Assembly (NCBI GenBank): GCA_032358165.1
Contig: JAALGY010000008.1
Coordinates: 248,001-312,000 of the forward strand
Source of the DNA: Diplosphaera chodatii
Lineage: Eukaryota > Chlorophyta > Trebouxiophyceae > Prasiolales > Stichococcaceae
DNA: 64,000 bases
Direction: 5' to 3'
In this document: piece after piece, positions 15,001-25,300 of the stretch
Layout of the letters: each line of letters starts with the position of its first letter
Numbering within the stretch: position 1 is the stretch's first letter
Position numbers and translations under genes: made by a program
The notes under the pieces: generated by a model
What the model saw: the letters and a program-made list of their open reading frames with translations, nothing else
Told to the model about the DNA's origin: nothing
Database searches by the model: none

Positions 15001-15163
15001 TGGTGGGTCGGGTCGGGTGTTGACGACCTGCGCGCACAGCGGGATCATCCATCATCATGGCGTGGTTCCGTCCCTGCAGGAGGGCTCGCGAGCCGCCTCG
15101 CGGCTCAGCACCCTGCAGCAGGAGGACCAGGACATCCGGCGGCAGGCGTCAGCACCCCTGTAG
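1..15163 (+). CDS. Giant Pro/Thr- and Cys-rich multi-pass membrane protein, 5' partial
   Basis: About 42 exons can be chained in one continuous phase from the window start to a TAG at 15161-15163, giving roughly 2,350 residues; the start lies upstream. Order: Pro/Thr/Ala stalk (3-777), a beta-rich segment (1104-1712), Pro-rich spacers with basic clusters (1893-2746), Cys-rich module A (2927-4454), Pro linker, Cys-rich module B (5299-7110), a third Cys-containing stretch (7361-9886), then about seven hydrophobic segments (10554-13440) and a Ser/Gly/Ala-rich tail. Phases match at every junction I checked from 10554 to the end, including C|AG at 10729/11014 and AA|G at 12230/12425, which argues against two genes. 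I do not recognise the family. The ectodomain looks like a wall or matrix adhesin and the membrane part like a channel or receptor; function unknown. The intron after 12851 uses a GC donor. Confidence 0.75.
3..777 (+). other. Pro/Thr/Ala/Ser-rich stalk of the giant membrane protein
   Basis: One open exon entering from upstream and ending at a GT donor near 778. The translation is dominated by short PT, PTP, PSP and APT repeats with almost no hydrophobic residues, as in heavily O-glycosylated extensin or mucin stalks. The opposite strand is also open here (317-898) but encodes only a Val/Gly mirror of the repeat. Confidence 0.7.
2927..4454 (+). other. Ectodomain module A (beta-rich part plus Cys-rich part)
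   Basis: Exons at about 2927-3042, 3236-3351, 3609-3762, 3991-4195 and 4321-4454. The first three encode alternating hydrophobic/polar stretches typical of a beta-sandwich, ending in TLYLSGTTFDGNSGECAK. A new exon then starts with GVFNC and encodes a domain with many CxxC pairs (CTDCNCGYD, CADC, CTSCRC) and the landmark QCYQP. No named domain family is recognised; the spacing loosely recalls EGF/laminin-type knots. It is clearly related to module B. Confidence 0.6.
4891..5005 (+). other. Polyproline/PPQ linker between modules A and B
   Basis: The start of the exon 4891-5231 encodes repeated PPPPQ, PPPPD and PPPSP units before a globular stretch with NHITNADQTL and several Cys. It looks like a hydroxyproline-rich spacer separating the two ectodomain copies. 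Confidence 0.6.
5299..7110 (+). other. Ectodomain module B (second copy)
   Basis: Exons at about 5299-5424, 5582-5693, 5912-6096, 6297-6370, 6600-6704, 6815-6895 and 7044-7110. The beta-rich part ends in LKLYSSGTGFTGSSPACAP, and the following exon begins GVFNCRAC, the same junction as in module A. Later landmarks also match: CTVCACGYN against CTDCNCGYD, and KCYQPAPSD against QCYQPVKD. The copy is split by more introns than module A. It opens with QRRLSA, one of the dibasic-Leu motifs of this protein. Confidence 0.6.
7361..9886 (+). other. Third ectodomain stretch with Cys motifs and RRRRL / RRALLQ sites
   Basis: Exons at 7361-7516 (NPCPRPACP, loosely like the PCxxxPCP of thrombospondin-1-type repeats), 7746-7876, 8185-8292 (CPAVPCTMCQGF), 8345-8417 (DCNACNREATW), 8493-8548 (GCQCVC), 8763-8870, 8968-9020, 9172-9310 and 9571-9886. 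The last exon is Pro/Ala-rich and carries RRRRLTAS and RRALLQAG. Boundaries of the two small exons near 8345-8548 are the least certain. Confidence 0.45.
10554..13440 (+). other. Multi-pass membrane domain of the giant protein
   Basis: Hydrophobic segments: exon 10554-10729 (FWAAIAICVTIVLHALLILL, then a weaker one, LLMFLFVTQPVGQLAG), exon 11014-11188 (GGIAIFVCGCLGFMGLCAWI), a long soluble loop in 11464-11619 and 11794-12230, exon 12425-12590 (LFWVAKTLVIGYVLVSL), exon 12751-12851 (MTIVVLALFWFIYC), exon 13097-13220 (LVTFALALALVFSPLA) and exon 13354-13440 (AAIWLYMLSRPFAWW). Six to seven spans after a very large ectodomain resemble TRP/Pkd2-like or adhesion-receptor topology; that comparison is inference only. 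Confidence 0.6.
14797..14980. repeat. Two-copy 92-bp tandem duplication inside an intron
   Basis: Units 14797-14888 and 14889-14980 lie head to tail and differ at about three positions. They sit in the intron between exon 14578-14725 and the last coding exon 15080-15163, so the protein is not affected. Confidence 0.9.
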
Positions 15164-15835
15164 CGCTTAGCAGCGGCTGAAGTTCACATATAGCAGGACA
15201 GCATTGCGCACTTAAGACAGCATTTGATACAGAGCACTGCAGCGGTGAGCGCACAAGGTTGCCGCCATGCAATCTTCAGCTGGAATGCCAAATCTTGGCA
15301 CAAAATGATTTTCGTACATTTTGATTTCGAGGAAGTATTGAGGCAACAGCGCCACAGAGGACCGACATTGCTGTGTGCTGGGACGTCAGCCTAGAGCTTC
15401 AGATTATCAGCCGGGACTACGCCGCAATACCATGTTGACATGATTATATTTCATCCATGCATGCGAGCACTGTGCGGGTATGGGCGTTGCAAGGACTGGC
15501 TCTTATGGTCGCTTTCAGGTTGCTACACTGAAACTGCGTGCGTGCTGTGAACCACTGAGGAGATGATCTCTTTCCAGGGCGCGTTGCATGACTGGCCTGT
15601 GAGCAATGACTGGCAGTGAGCAGCCCTCACGTGGCGGACTCTAGGCAGGCACACTGGAAACCACAGCTTCACGGCCAATGCACACTTCGGGGTTCATTTC
15701 GCAGCTTGCTTGCCCTGGCAGAGAGCAGCACATCACTTGCTGCCGGATCACAGAACAAACAAGCGGGCCAGGCGACAGGGAGCCTGCAGAGAGCCGCGGT
15801 CAGTATATTCGGCGGCCGTTCGGCCAGCCTCAACC
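15164..15835 (+). other. Intergenic: 3' flank of the giant gene and promoter of the next gene
   Basis: No credible coding exon. The first half is less GC-rich than the exons. A TATATTC sequence at about 15803-15809 lies some 30 bases before the next ATG and could belong to a core promoter or 5' UTR; this is weak. Confidence 0.4.
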
Positions 15836-17866
15836 ATGGTTGCCCGAGTGCTGCTGCTGCTGGCGCTGGGCCTCTGCGCCGCTTCGGCAGTCGCCGGTAT
15901 GGCATCTGTGACTGCCACTGTACACCCTGTTGCAGCACATGATATGCGGGGTGCCCAACCATAGCCAATTGACCGGTCGGGGTTGTGACAAGGCGGATCT
16001 TGGGACTTCAGCCAAGGGGTCTACGGCGTACCCTGTTCAGATCAGGCCCGTTGTCGCTTGCCACAACGATCTGGATATGCCTGATGATCTGCGCTGCACC
16101 CGATCGTTCCGCCTGTGCTGGGCATCTGCAGCCGACCGCACCCTGGTCCGGATCAATCGGCGATTTCCTTGGACGGTTCTGAGCCGCAGCCTAGCATCAA
16201 TCTTCGCCGACCAACGTGCTGCTGCCTGCTATTTGGTTTGCAACGTGAACATCAGATGGGGCACATACATCTGCCACGGCCGCTTCGGCTGGACACCAAG
16301 GATTTTGAGGGGTCAATAACTGGCACAGTGGGTGTTGCAATTTGGGGGCACGACAGGAGGGACGTTGCCCTGAATTCGCATCCTGCAGGGGAACTAACAC
16401 CTTCTTGTGGATGGCTGCAGGGGAGCGGAGCTTGGCGCAGACAAGCTCGCCTCCGCCACCACCGCCGCCGCCGCCTCCGCCACCATACGCATATGGCGGT
16501 CGCAGGTACTGTCTCCTGACTGACGCTGTTATTATTTGCGACGTTTTGGAGCGCTTGCCATCTGACGTTGTTGGGTGGACAACGGCGTTATGCTGCGGCT
16601 GGCTGCTGTGGCTGCCTGGTTGATGAGCTGTCACAGCTGCCTGTTCAAATGGCTTATGCAACTACGCACTGGCCAAGTAGGCGAACTGATCGCTTGCTTT
16701 GCGCAATCATACAGGCTGTTGCAGGCATCCTACCCTCCTCCGCCTCCCCCGCCGCCGCCGCCGCCGCCGCCGCCAGCTGCGTACGGGCGCAAGCTGCAAC
16801 AGGCATCATACCCCTCCTACCCGCCGCCACCGCCGCCGCCCCCTCCCCCACCGCCGCCGCCGGCTGTGTACGGCCGCAAGCTGCAGCAGGCATCCTACTC
16901 GCCGCCACCGCCACCGCCCCCTCCTCCTCCCCCGCCGCCTGCCTACACTGGCCGCAGGTGAGTCGTCACCTAATGATCAACCTGTGCTGTGCCCATGCTG
17001 GACCCCTTCATTTCTTTTGATGCTTCACCTCTCACCACGAGCGCATGAACACGCTTGGACTCGCTGTAACTGACCGACTTGCTTGCTGCTGACCCACAGG
17101 CTGCAGGCGTCGTACCCCTCCTACCCGCCTCCGCCACCGCCGCCGCCGCCGCCTCCCCCGCCGCCAGCCGTCTACGGCCGCAAGCTGCAGCAGGCGTCGT
17201 ACCCCTCCTACCCGCCGCCACCCCCGCCTCCCCCTCCGCCACCCCCACCCCCGGCGGTGTATGGCCGCAAGCTCCAGCAGGTGACTTTTTCCCCACCCCC
17301 GCCACCACCACCGCCCCCGCCCCCTGCATACACTGGTCACAAGCTGCAGGCTCCTGGCTATGGCCGTAGGCTGCAGGCCCCAAGCTACGCTGGCCGTAAA
17401 CTGCAGGCGTCATACCCCTCCTACCCGCCGCCGCCGCCCCCTCCCCCGCCGCCGCCGCCGCCGCCAACCGCGTACGGTCGCCGCAAGTGAGGTGCCCCCG
17501 CATGCAGCCCCCGCACGCAGCAGCCCCCCTGCATGCATGGGCCGCAAGCATGGATGTGGCTGACCTAGCCTGCATGCAACCCGGCGAAACAGACCACGCC
17601 GGCTTCAGGCAGCAGCATGCATATGAAGGCACCCCAGGGCGCAGCTGAATCTCCCATCGACGCACGCCTGCTGTGCAAACTGCAGGCTGACGCAGGGCGG
17701 CTACCCGGCCGGCGGCTACCCGGCTGGAGCTTCCGCGGCTCCGCCGCCTGCCGGTGACGCTTCATCACCGCCGCCGCCGCTATCATCATCTGCCAGGTCA
17801 CTGGGCGCCACAAGGTTGCTATGGCCGCTGGTTGGTGTCTTTGCCATCGCTGCGATTGGCATCTGA
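15836..17866 (+). CDS. Secreted polyproline protein with GRKLQ-ASYP modules
   Basis: Five exons (15836-15896, 16421-16505, 16715-16957, 17100-17486, 17686-17866) join in frame to 318 residues. A signal peptide (MVARVLLLLALGLCAASAVA) is followed by alternating polyproline runs of about 11-14 residues and short modules G-(R/H)-(R/K)-L-Q-(Q)-A-S-Y-P, often preceded by A-V-Y. The tail is Gly/Pro/Ala/Ser-rich and ends in a hydrophobic stretch (LLWPLVGVFAIAAIGI) right before the stop, which fits a GPI-anchor signal or a single membrane span. Internal introns are all phase 2 and cut inside the Arg/Lys pair of a module (AG|G or AA|G). Family: hydroxyproline-rich cell-wall glycoproteins. Proline hydroxylation and wall location are inferred. 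Confidence 0.8.
16715..17486 (+). repeat. Polyproline/GRKLQ module array
   Basis: CCG/CCA/CCC/CCT-coded proline runs alternate with near-identical stretches such as YGRKLQQASYPSYPP (near 16785, 16870 and 17175). Units vary: one ends in VTFSPP, and near 17337-17405 three short KLQ/RLQ units follow each other with no polyproline between them. Confidence 0.8.
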
Positions 17867-18425
17867 GCAGCTGGTTGGGTGGGAAGATGGCATTGTGTCG
17901 GTGGTATTGACTGGCTTTGTTCGGTTGCGTGCCACGGTGTGAACGGCATGGGGAGATGGATAGAGGTTGGTTTGAAGGTGCAAGGCAACCGTAAAGACTT
18001 CATTAGTGGCACAACATTGTTCAGCAACATTGCAACCGTTGGATTGAAAGCTGCTGGTGGCCTTTAGCACTGCATTGCAGTGGGGGCCGCAGGTTATTCA
18101 CTTTAGATCCTGCTGTGTCAACATATCTTTCCGGTTGTATGTGTTGCAATGCATGCGCACATGTCTAAGCAGTCAGCTTTCAGTGTTGGGCTGCTGATGA
18201 TATTGATGCTGCACGAGTGCAATCGAAAATCACTTCACGTTACAGCATACTACTACAGATTCTGCCGCTAAACCAAGAGAGCTACTGTATGTTTGTGGCG
18301 TGCTGTTTGGTGCAACTATGATCATCAAACTACACCGCTCACCTCTGCCGCTACGCTAATGGTCTTAAGTCTACAACTGCTGGCCTGCCTGGAGAATTGT
18401 ATGTGGTAGCTACTCTATCTCTTGC
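17867..18425. other. Convergent intergenic region
   Basis: 3' flanks of the polyproline gene (+) and SDR-1 (-). No coding signal. A TTACA at 18240-18244 is the only candidate processing signal seen. Confidence 0.5.
18240..18244 (-). terminator. Possible TGTAA polyadenylation signal of SDR-1
   Basis: TTACA on the + strand reads TGTAA, the usual green-algal poly(A) signal, about 185 bases beyond the SDR-1 stop. A five-base motif can occur by chance. Confidence 0.35.
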
Positions 18426-21400
18426 TTAGCTGGCTGACGGGTCACCACCAGTCACGGTCAGCACCTCACCATTCACGTAGGAGGAGTCCTTCGTTGCTGC
18501 AGGAGAACACAGAACTGGCTCAGCCCATGTGGCCCGACTGCATCTGGCCACTTCTACCTGCGCCTTGTGGCGCCAATGCATACAGAGTTCACGTGAAAGG
18601 CCTGCTGTAGCTGCATGGTGGATCGGGCGGTTGATCAGGGACAAGCTGAGACTTGAAACCCTTCTGCACCAAAGACCAGCTATGCACTCTTGCACCACCA
18701 TTGTGCAAAATGCCACGTCGGCCTTGCCATGCGCATGAGTCGCCCACGCTGCCCGACACGTCTTGCACCAATGCCAGGACATCACACATGCAGGACCGCC
18801 AAGGGACTTACCCAGGAACACGATGCAGGTGCCGACTTCCTTGGGCTGGCCCGCGCCCTTCATGGGGGTGCTGCCGCCCAGCTCCGAGACCGCCTCCTCG
18901 CTGAACGACGACGGCTGGATGGGCGTCCTGCACAGTCGTCAGGCACTGCCGAGGGTCAGCAGTGAGCACGAGGAGCAAGGGGCAGCACTTGTAGCAGGCG
19001 GCAGTTGGTCCATGTGGCGATTGCGTGCCTGCCATGATGATGCACACTGGTGGACAAGTTGCATGGACGACAAGCTTCGGAGCCATATCTGCTGCAGAGA
19101 GGTGCGAGGCAGGTTGCGCACCAGATGGGACCGGGCGCCACCGCGTTGACGCGGATGCCCCTGCTGGGCATGATCATCTGCGCAAGCCCCTTGGTGAACT
19201 GCCGGATGGCGCCCTGCAGTGAAAATGTGACTTTTCCACCTCATGCATCATGTCAATATACAGCCTCGCAACAACCGTTGCACACGCTGCGCAAGGAAGC
19301 CTCCAGGGGGCATGTGAGGGTGTTCGAGGCACAGCTGTATGCTGACCTTAGTCGCTGCGTAGTCGAGGATCTTCGGGGACCCCTTGAACCCTGCAGAGCA
19401 TCAAGATTGGCGCCTGCTCACCAGCTGCCACACCATGTGCCGCCACGCAATCCCCGTGCTATGACAAACGCAGGAGGCTGCTCTGGGCCAATGAACCAGC
19501 CCCACACCACCTGCAAAGCCCACCTGCCACGCTGCTGATGTTGACGATGGTCGACCCTGGCTTCATGTGCTCCACTGCCGCCTTCACGATCGAGAACATC
19601 GCGATGATGTTCACCTGCAGCGCAATGCTCATGCTCTGAGCTACTGTGTGCTGCATTGGTGGCGAGCAACATCCCGCAGAACGGCACACTCACCGATACT
19701 CTGCACCACTGAGGGAAGGCACATATCTACAGCACACTGCATGTGTGCTGGCATGTCGATGCTGGGCATAAATAAGCTGGTGGTGATATAACCAACATAC
19801 ACATATCGTCACCCTACTGAGCCGACACACTTCAGCACCCGACCAACCTCACCTTGAAGGTGCGCTCCACACGATCGCGGGTGAGCTCGCTGATGTCCTT
19901 GATGTTCGTCCCCTGCAAAGCCGCAGCATGGCTTGTGACCACTGACAGAGGGGCCACCGCAAGCGTGCTCGTGAGTGTATACCAAGGCACCAGGTGGGAC
20001 ACGTGGCACTGCATTGGGACAGCCAAGTCCACAACCGATACGGCGGCATCTCATGACGGACCCGTGTGCTGTTGGAGTCACGCACCATCGTCACGTTCAC
20101 GTCGATTCATGCGCTGTCCTGTGCAGCTGACCAACACACCTGGAAGGCGGCGTTGTTGACCAGCACGTCGATGCGGCCGTACTCGTCCACCGTCTTCTGC
20201 ACCACCTCCAGGCAGTGCTCCTCGCTCTCCAGGTCGCCGCGGATGAGCAGGCACTTCCGCCCCTCGTTCTCGATGATCTTCTTGGTGTCCTGCAGTCTCC
20301 AAGCTCGTCGGCGTCAAAGGTTTGGCTCCCTCGGACGCACTGAAAGCCGCAAGTGTACGCCACGGACCAACAGGCAGATTGCTCACGTTCAGGGTGCTGA
20401 GCCAACACGCTGAGGTGTAAGCCGAGGCCCTGGTCCACTTCGGGGTCACTACCCTTTTATCGAGGTGACAGATGGCATCACCTACGCCCTTCCAGACAGA
20501 TGTGGTATGTATGTTGTTGAGCCTAGAAGCCTGGGGTCCCACCTCTGCATCCCGGTCCTCGTTGAGGTACGAGATGGCGAGGTCCGCCCCCTCTCGCGCG
20601 AACATGAGCGCCGCTGACCGCCCGATGCCCGAGTCGCCGCCCGTGATCAGGGCAATCTGCAGCGTACGATCACATGGGTATTAGTTAGTCCTTCAGGCTG
20701 CACAAGTTGTCGTGAAGCCACTCTGGGGCACCTATAGCAGCAGCCAGGCTGTAGGTTGTGCAGACGCAACAGGTTGCACACCAAGGGACAACACGAGCGC
20801 ATGGTGTGCACTGCTTGGGCTGGTGCCCACCTTGTCCTTCAGCTTGCCATGGCCCTCATAGTCGTGCAGCCCGAAGTCTGGTGCGGGGTCCATCCTGCAC
20901 AGAGCAATCGGACATGAGGCTTTGCAGGAACCATGGCGACCAGGCAATATGCAATCCTATTGGGAATGCTGCTCAACAGGGCCTGCACATATTGCCGCTA
21001 GTTGTGCTGAGCTGCGCAGGCAATGTGTACAGCAACTTGCTAAGGCTGCGCTCACTTGTACTCGTCGCCCGGGTTGGACTGCGTCTGCTTGGCAAAGGGG
21101 TACTCCTTCTCCCGCTTCCGGGGGTCCTCGGGGTCGTACTCCTGCTCCGCCTCCTGCAGTCACAGCAGCGGTGGAGGCTAGGAGCAGTTCAGTTGCTGAT
21201 GTCATGGTGCTGCATGCCGAGCGGACACATGCATCCCGCTTCCTCCAATGCTCAACAGGCCAGCTTGCCGAGGCTCACCTTCCGGTTCTCCTCGCGCTCC
21301 CGCTCAGCACGCTGCTCCTCCTCCTTTGACGGGCCATCGCCGCCCTAAACCACCATGCTACATTTACAATGCTTCATCCTGATGCGACAGAGCCTTGATT

Positions 21401-21557
21401 ACATGTTGCCTATGTGCAGGACCACCATGCAACCACCTCTTCGAGCACATGAGACACTGGAAGGTAGGTTTGGAGCATGCATGCGAGTAGAGCGCTAATT
21501 GACATTGCCAACCTGCCCAAAGTCCGTAGCGGGTGTGTTCTTATCGCTGTTGGCCAT
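18426..21557 (-). CDS. Short-chain dehydrogenase/reductase, glucose/ribitol dehydrogenase-like (SDR-1)
   Basis: Twelve exons close exactly in frame to 336 residues: 21513-21557, 21279-21344, 21056-21153, 20831-20894, 20543-20656, 20140-20289, 19853-19912, 19524-19614, 19347-19390, 19122-19213, 18812-18927, 18426-18496. The protein starts [16 protein letters not shown] charged Glu/Arg-rich N-terminal extension and [14 protein letters not shown] precede the Rossmann fold. Motifs: TGGDSGIG for cofactor binding, VLVNNAA, NISSVAG with the catalytic Ser, YAATK with the catalytic Tyr/Lys, NAVAPGPIW, and the C-terminal [10 protein letters not shown]. This is the NAD(P)H-dependent aldehyde or sugar-alcohol dehydrogenase group of the plant stress-induced type; the substrate is not readable. 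No clear transit peptide, so probably cytosolic. It has a paralog (SDR-2) at 34258-37003. Confidence 0.9.
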
Positions 21558-21727
21558 GGCTACCACCAGTGGCGCGCGCCGAGCGGCTGCGGTCCGCAGC
21601 AGAGCTCGCGTTGGTTGCCGGGCGACGAGCCGGCAGGGGATCTGCAGAGTGAAGTGTTGAATATGTTAGCGGCTGACAGGGACTTCACAAACATGCGTGC
21701 TGCGAAGCGCCCTCGCACTGCGCATGC

Positions 21728-21979
21728 ATGGCGGCAGCACCGTCTGCTGACTCAGAGTCTGAACGTCCCAGCAAGCGTGTATGCACCGCTACAGCGCCTT
21801 CAATCGTTGTACATGCACTTTTTGAATCACCTGGTGTGCGAGGACAGGCGCGAAGCTGGTCACAAGGCGGCTGCACATGCCAAGTGCGTCAGGATGGTGC
21901 TGAGCTTCTGCTCGCGAGCTGCTATGGTGATCGATGTGCAATTCAATTCAATAAAGCTAAATGTTTTCAAAGAATCTAA
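21728..21979 (+). CDS. Doubtful small ORF, 83 residues
   Basis: Begins MAAAPSADSESERPSKRV, which resembles a genuine Ala/Ser/Lys-rich N-terminus, but the rest shows no domain and the stop lies in A/T-rich sequence typical of UTRs. It is antisense to the probable 5' flank of SDR-1. It could be exon 1 of a small gene, or chance. Confidence 0.2.
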   Translation: MAAAPSADSESERPSKRVCTATAPSIVVHALFESPGVRGQARSWSQGGCTCQVRQDGAELLLASCYGDRCAIQFNKAKCFQRI

Positions 21980-22112
21980 TGAGTAAATTGTCAACAGACA
22001 TCAGTTTCAGCATGGCTAACTGGCTCGGTTTCGGGTTCGCAACACCCAAGGTGAAGCTGTACCAGCTGGCAGCCTTTATCCAGTGCGCCATTGCGAGCTA
22101 GAGTTTCATACT

Positions 22113-22117
22113 TTACA
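22113..22117 (-). terminator. Possible TGTAA polyadenylation signal of iPGAM
   Basis: TTACA on + reads TGTAA on the coding strand, about 260 bases after the iPGAM stop. Confidence 0.35.
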
Positions 22118-22379
22118 GAGTTGAGGCAGCTGAACCTGACACGATACATACGACTCTCTGACCGAACACGTTCGCTTCATTTGCAGTATTGCCGACAGTT
22201 CGAGCGTGCAGCCATGGAACCAACAGTAATGTAATAATCAGCTCCAACATTCGAACCGCTCGCCCTCTCATGGTGCAACGTGCATTCCTAGATCCGCAGC
22301 TTGTGGCAGCCGCGCTGCTGGCACAGCAGCGCCCCTCTGGCATGCCCCACTGCCTCATGTTCTTCCAACATGCGCAGGA

Positions 22380-25300
22380 TCACTTGACCGCCAGCAGCGA
22401 TGGCTCCCACATGTCAGGCGCCTCATAGCCCAGCAGGTTGATGTACGTGGCTGTGATGTTTGCTGCAAGGCAAAAACAAATGGACGTTAGGTCAGGCTGC
22501 TTTGACTGCAAGGGCTCCAAGCAGCAGCAAAGAGCAGGACCTTGGCGTGTATGCTCCACGGTAGCGTACACATGATCTGCATGCTGGCAGGTAACCCACA
22601 GCAGGCGGCACGCACAAAATGCCACAAGGTGCGCTCAAGGTGTCCAAGATGATGCATGCTGACGGCAGCCTCACCCAGGCCGGCGTTGGGCAGCTCCTTT
22701 GAGAACACGATGTTATCGGGCAGCCCGGCGCCGCCGATGGCCACCGGCACCGGCGCCAGCGTGTGGCTCGTCAGCGGCAGCGGCTTGCCGTTCTCGTCTG
22801 TCAGCGCCTCCCCCGTCTTCTTGTGCCGCTGCAGGGTGGGACATTTGCATCTGCACCGAGCACGTCTCGACCGAATACAGCTGCTCCAGTTGGGTGATGC
22901 AAGCGCTGTTGTGGGTATGCCAGGAAGCAGAGGCACATTCGACGGACTGCAAGTGGAGGCGATGTCAGCGGATGGAGCGCTCATAGCAGAAGACCACCAT
23001 GGTCATGTGTGTGTCTCCATTTGTGCTTGCTCCACTTGCGTGCACTCAGGCAGCGCACCTGCACCATGTCGTCGGAGTTGCCGTGGTCGGACGCAATGAG
23101 CCACCGGCCGTTGTTCTCCTCCACCACCTGCGCCACCAGGCACGGTCAACTGCAAACCTTGCATAAGGGACCGCTGTCTTGGACTTCCAATCAATCGAGC
23201 ATCGTCTGGAGATGACACATTTGGCAGGGAGGTGACAGGATGCATCCTCTTGCCAACAACAGCTTCGTGCTGGGTAGGCATGACCGAGCAGATGTGCCAT
23301 AAATGGGCCGGATGGTGAAAGGACTATCGCAACAACCCACCTGCAGGAGCTCCCCTAGGTGCTTGTCCACCGTCGTGCACGCCCGAATGACCGCCTCCAG
23401 GTCGCCGGTGTGGCCCACCTGCAGTGTTGGGGCAGAGCAACTCTGCAAAACTGCAATTATTTCATGGGGCGGGGCGGGGTTTGCTGCGAAATGCACTCCA
23501 GCCCATCATGATGCACAAATCCGTCAGTGGGTGGCGTAACAGCTGCGTAGCAGCATATGATGCACGAGCCGCTCTCTTCGCAATGGGGCTGCTGAATACC
23601 GGAGGCTGGGCCTGAGACCATGTTGCAGCAGCATTTGGTAGGAAGCCCAGCACTACGGCAGCCGGGGCGCTGCCGCCTCTGCTGCCAACAGTTGCCTTTC
23701 CAAGGAGACATCCCTTCTCCGCTTCACCACTCTCACCATGTCTGGGTTGGCGTAGTTGATGCGAACCATGTCGAACTTCTTCGACACCAGGGCCTCCTTG
23801 CCGGCAGCGGTGATCTCCGCCGCCTTCATGTCCGGCAGCTCATTGAATGGCACGTTGTCGCTGGGGATCTGCAGCAGGCGCCAGCTGCCGTCATGTTTGC
23901 ACAAGACCTTACATTGGTGCTGCACATGTCAATCATCCCCGCAGGCCTGCCGGGCCGGAAGGTGGCACTTGCTGTTCCCACAGCGCCCAATGGGCAGCAC
24001 ATCGATGGAACCGGGTTTTCGGTGTGCATCCCACACCACTGGCGCTGCGCACCTCGACAAAGGTCTCCAGGTCCTCGTCAAAGAAGCCGCTGCGGTTGCC
24101 GTTCCAGAAGAAGGTGACGTGCCCGAACTTCTGCGTCTCCGAGCACGCAAAGGTCCTGATGCCGGCGCCCGCCAGGTACTGCCCTGTAGTGGGATAGGCA
24201 CAGTGTACATGGTGCGGGAAGTCATGTGCTGCTTTCTTGTGGTGCTGGTCGCTTGCTAAACATGCAGCTGTCAAGGTTCGAGACCTGGTGGGCACAGTGC
24301 AGCTCACAATTGCACTGTCCAAACCTCTTGACCAAACCTAAAAGATGAGGCAACTGCAGATAGAGTTATCTTTACTGCTCCTTTCGCTGCATCAGCTGTG
24401 GAGGGCGTAGTACCATGCGGTGCATTTGTGCATCGAGTGGTACCTGACACATGGTCGATGGCGGGCGGCGGCACCAGGAAGTTGGTGGGTAGCCGCAGGT
24501 CGCCATCGTACTGCATCATGCCCGCGAACAGCGTCTGCGCAGCAAGCAGCCAGCTCTCACCTCAAGTGGAACGCAATGTGTAGGTGCTGGGGGGTGTGTT
24601 TGTGCAGTAGAGGTCATGTGCCCAGACACTTGCGCATCTGATTCTCTGGTATGCTTTTTTGGGCATGCAGGCCGCAGCTGGGCTCCTGCCTTGAGCACCG
24701 CCAATTGATTGCAACAGCATTCGGAAGATGAACAGCTGCGGCGCACCTTGGGCCACCGCTTGCGGTCGAAGGCGCTGAACTCCTCGTACTCGAACGCCTT
24801 GCTGATCTCCACCATGCGGTCCGCCCGGAAGTTGAACAGCACCTGCGGCGTCAGGCGGCTTGCTTCATGTCCACATACTCCCCTAATCACATGCTGAGGC
24901 CAGGTACCACTGCACAGGGTGCTGTTCTCGTGGTCGGCGACAAAGACACACGACACTTTATACGACAAGGGCCTAGGCCCGAATATGGACTTGCAGGTCC
25001 GCCCACCGCTGCGTCGCCGTCCTCGACGGTGCCCACCGGCTTCTTGTCATCGTCCACGATGACGAACGGCGGCAGCCACTGGTCGCTGACTGGCTTGCCG
25101 TCCCCGGCCTGCGACGCAGGTCCACTGGACAATAGGTAGGTGGATGGCCGCAGAGCACACACAAACTCTGCGCGGCCTGGCCGTGTGCTCGATCATGGCC
25201 AGAGCAGCCTGAACCCTCAGATCACCCATCAGAACACATGCGTCAGCTGCTGCAACTGCAGTCATGGGCACTCTGTAAAGGTTCCTCTGGCCCGGCCCAT

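Larger units (their letters stand above)
21558..22379. other. Intergenic: SDR-1 promoter and iPGAM 3' flank
   Basis: Between two minus-strand genes. Contains a plus-strand ORF of uncertain reality (21728-21979) and a TTACA at 22113-22117. Confidence 0.5.
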
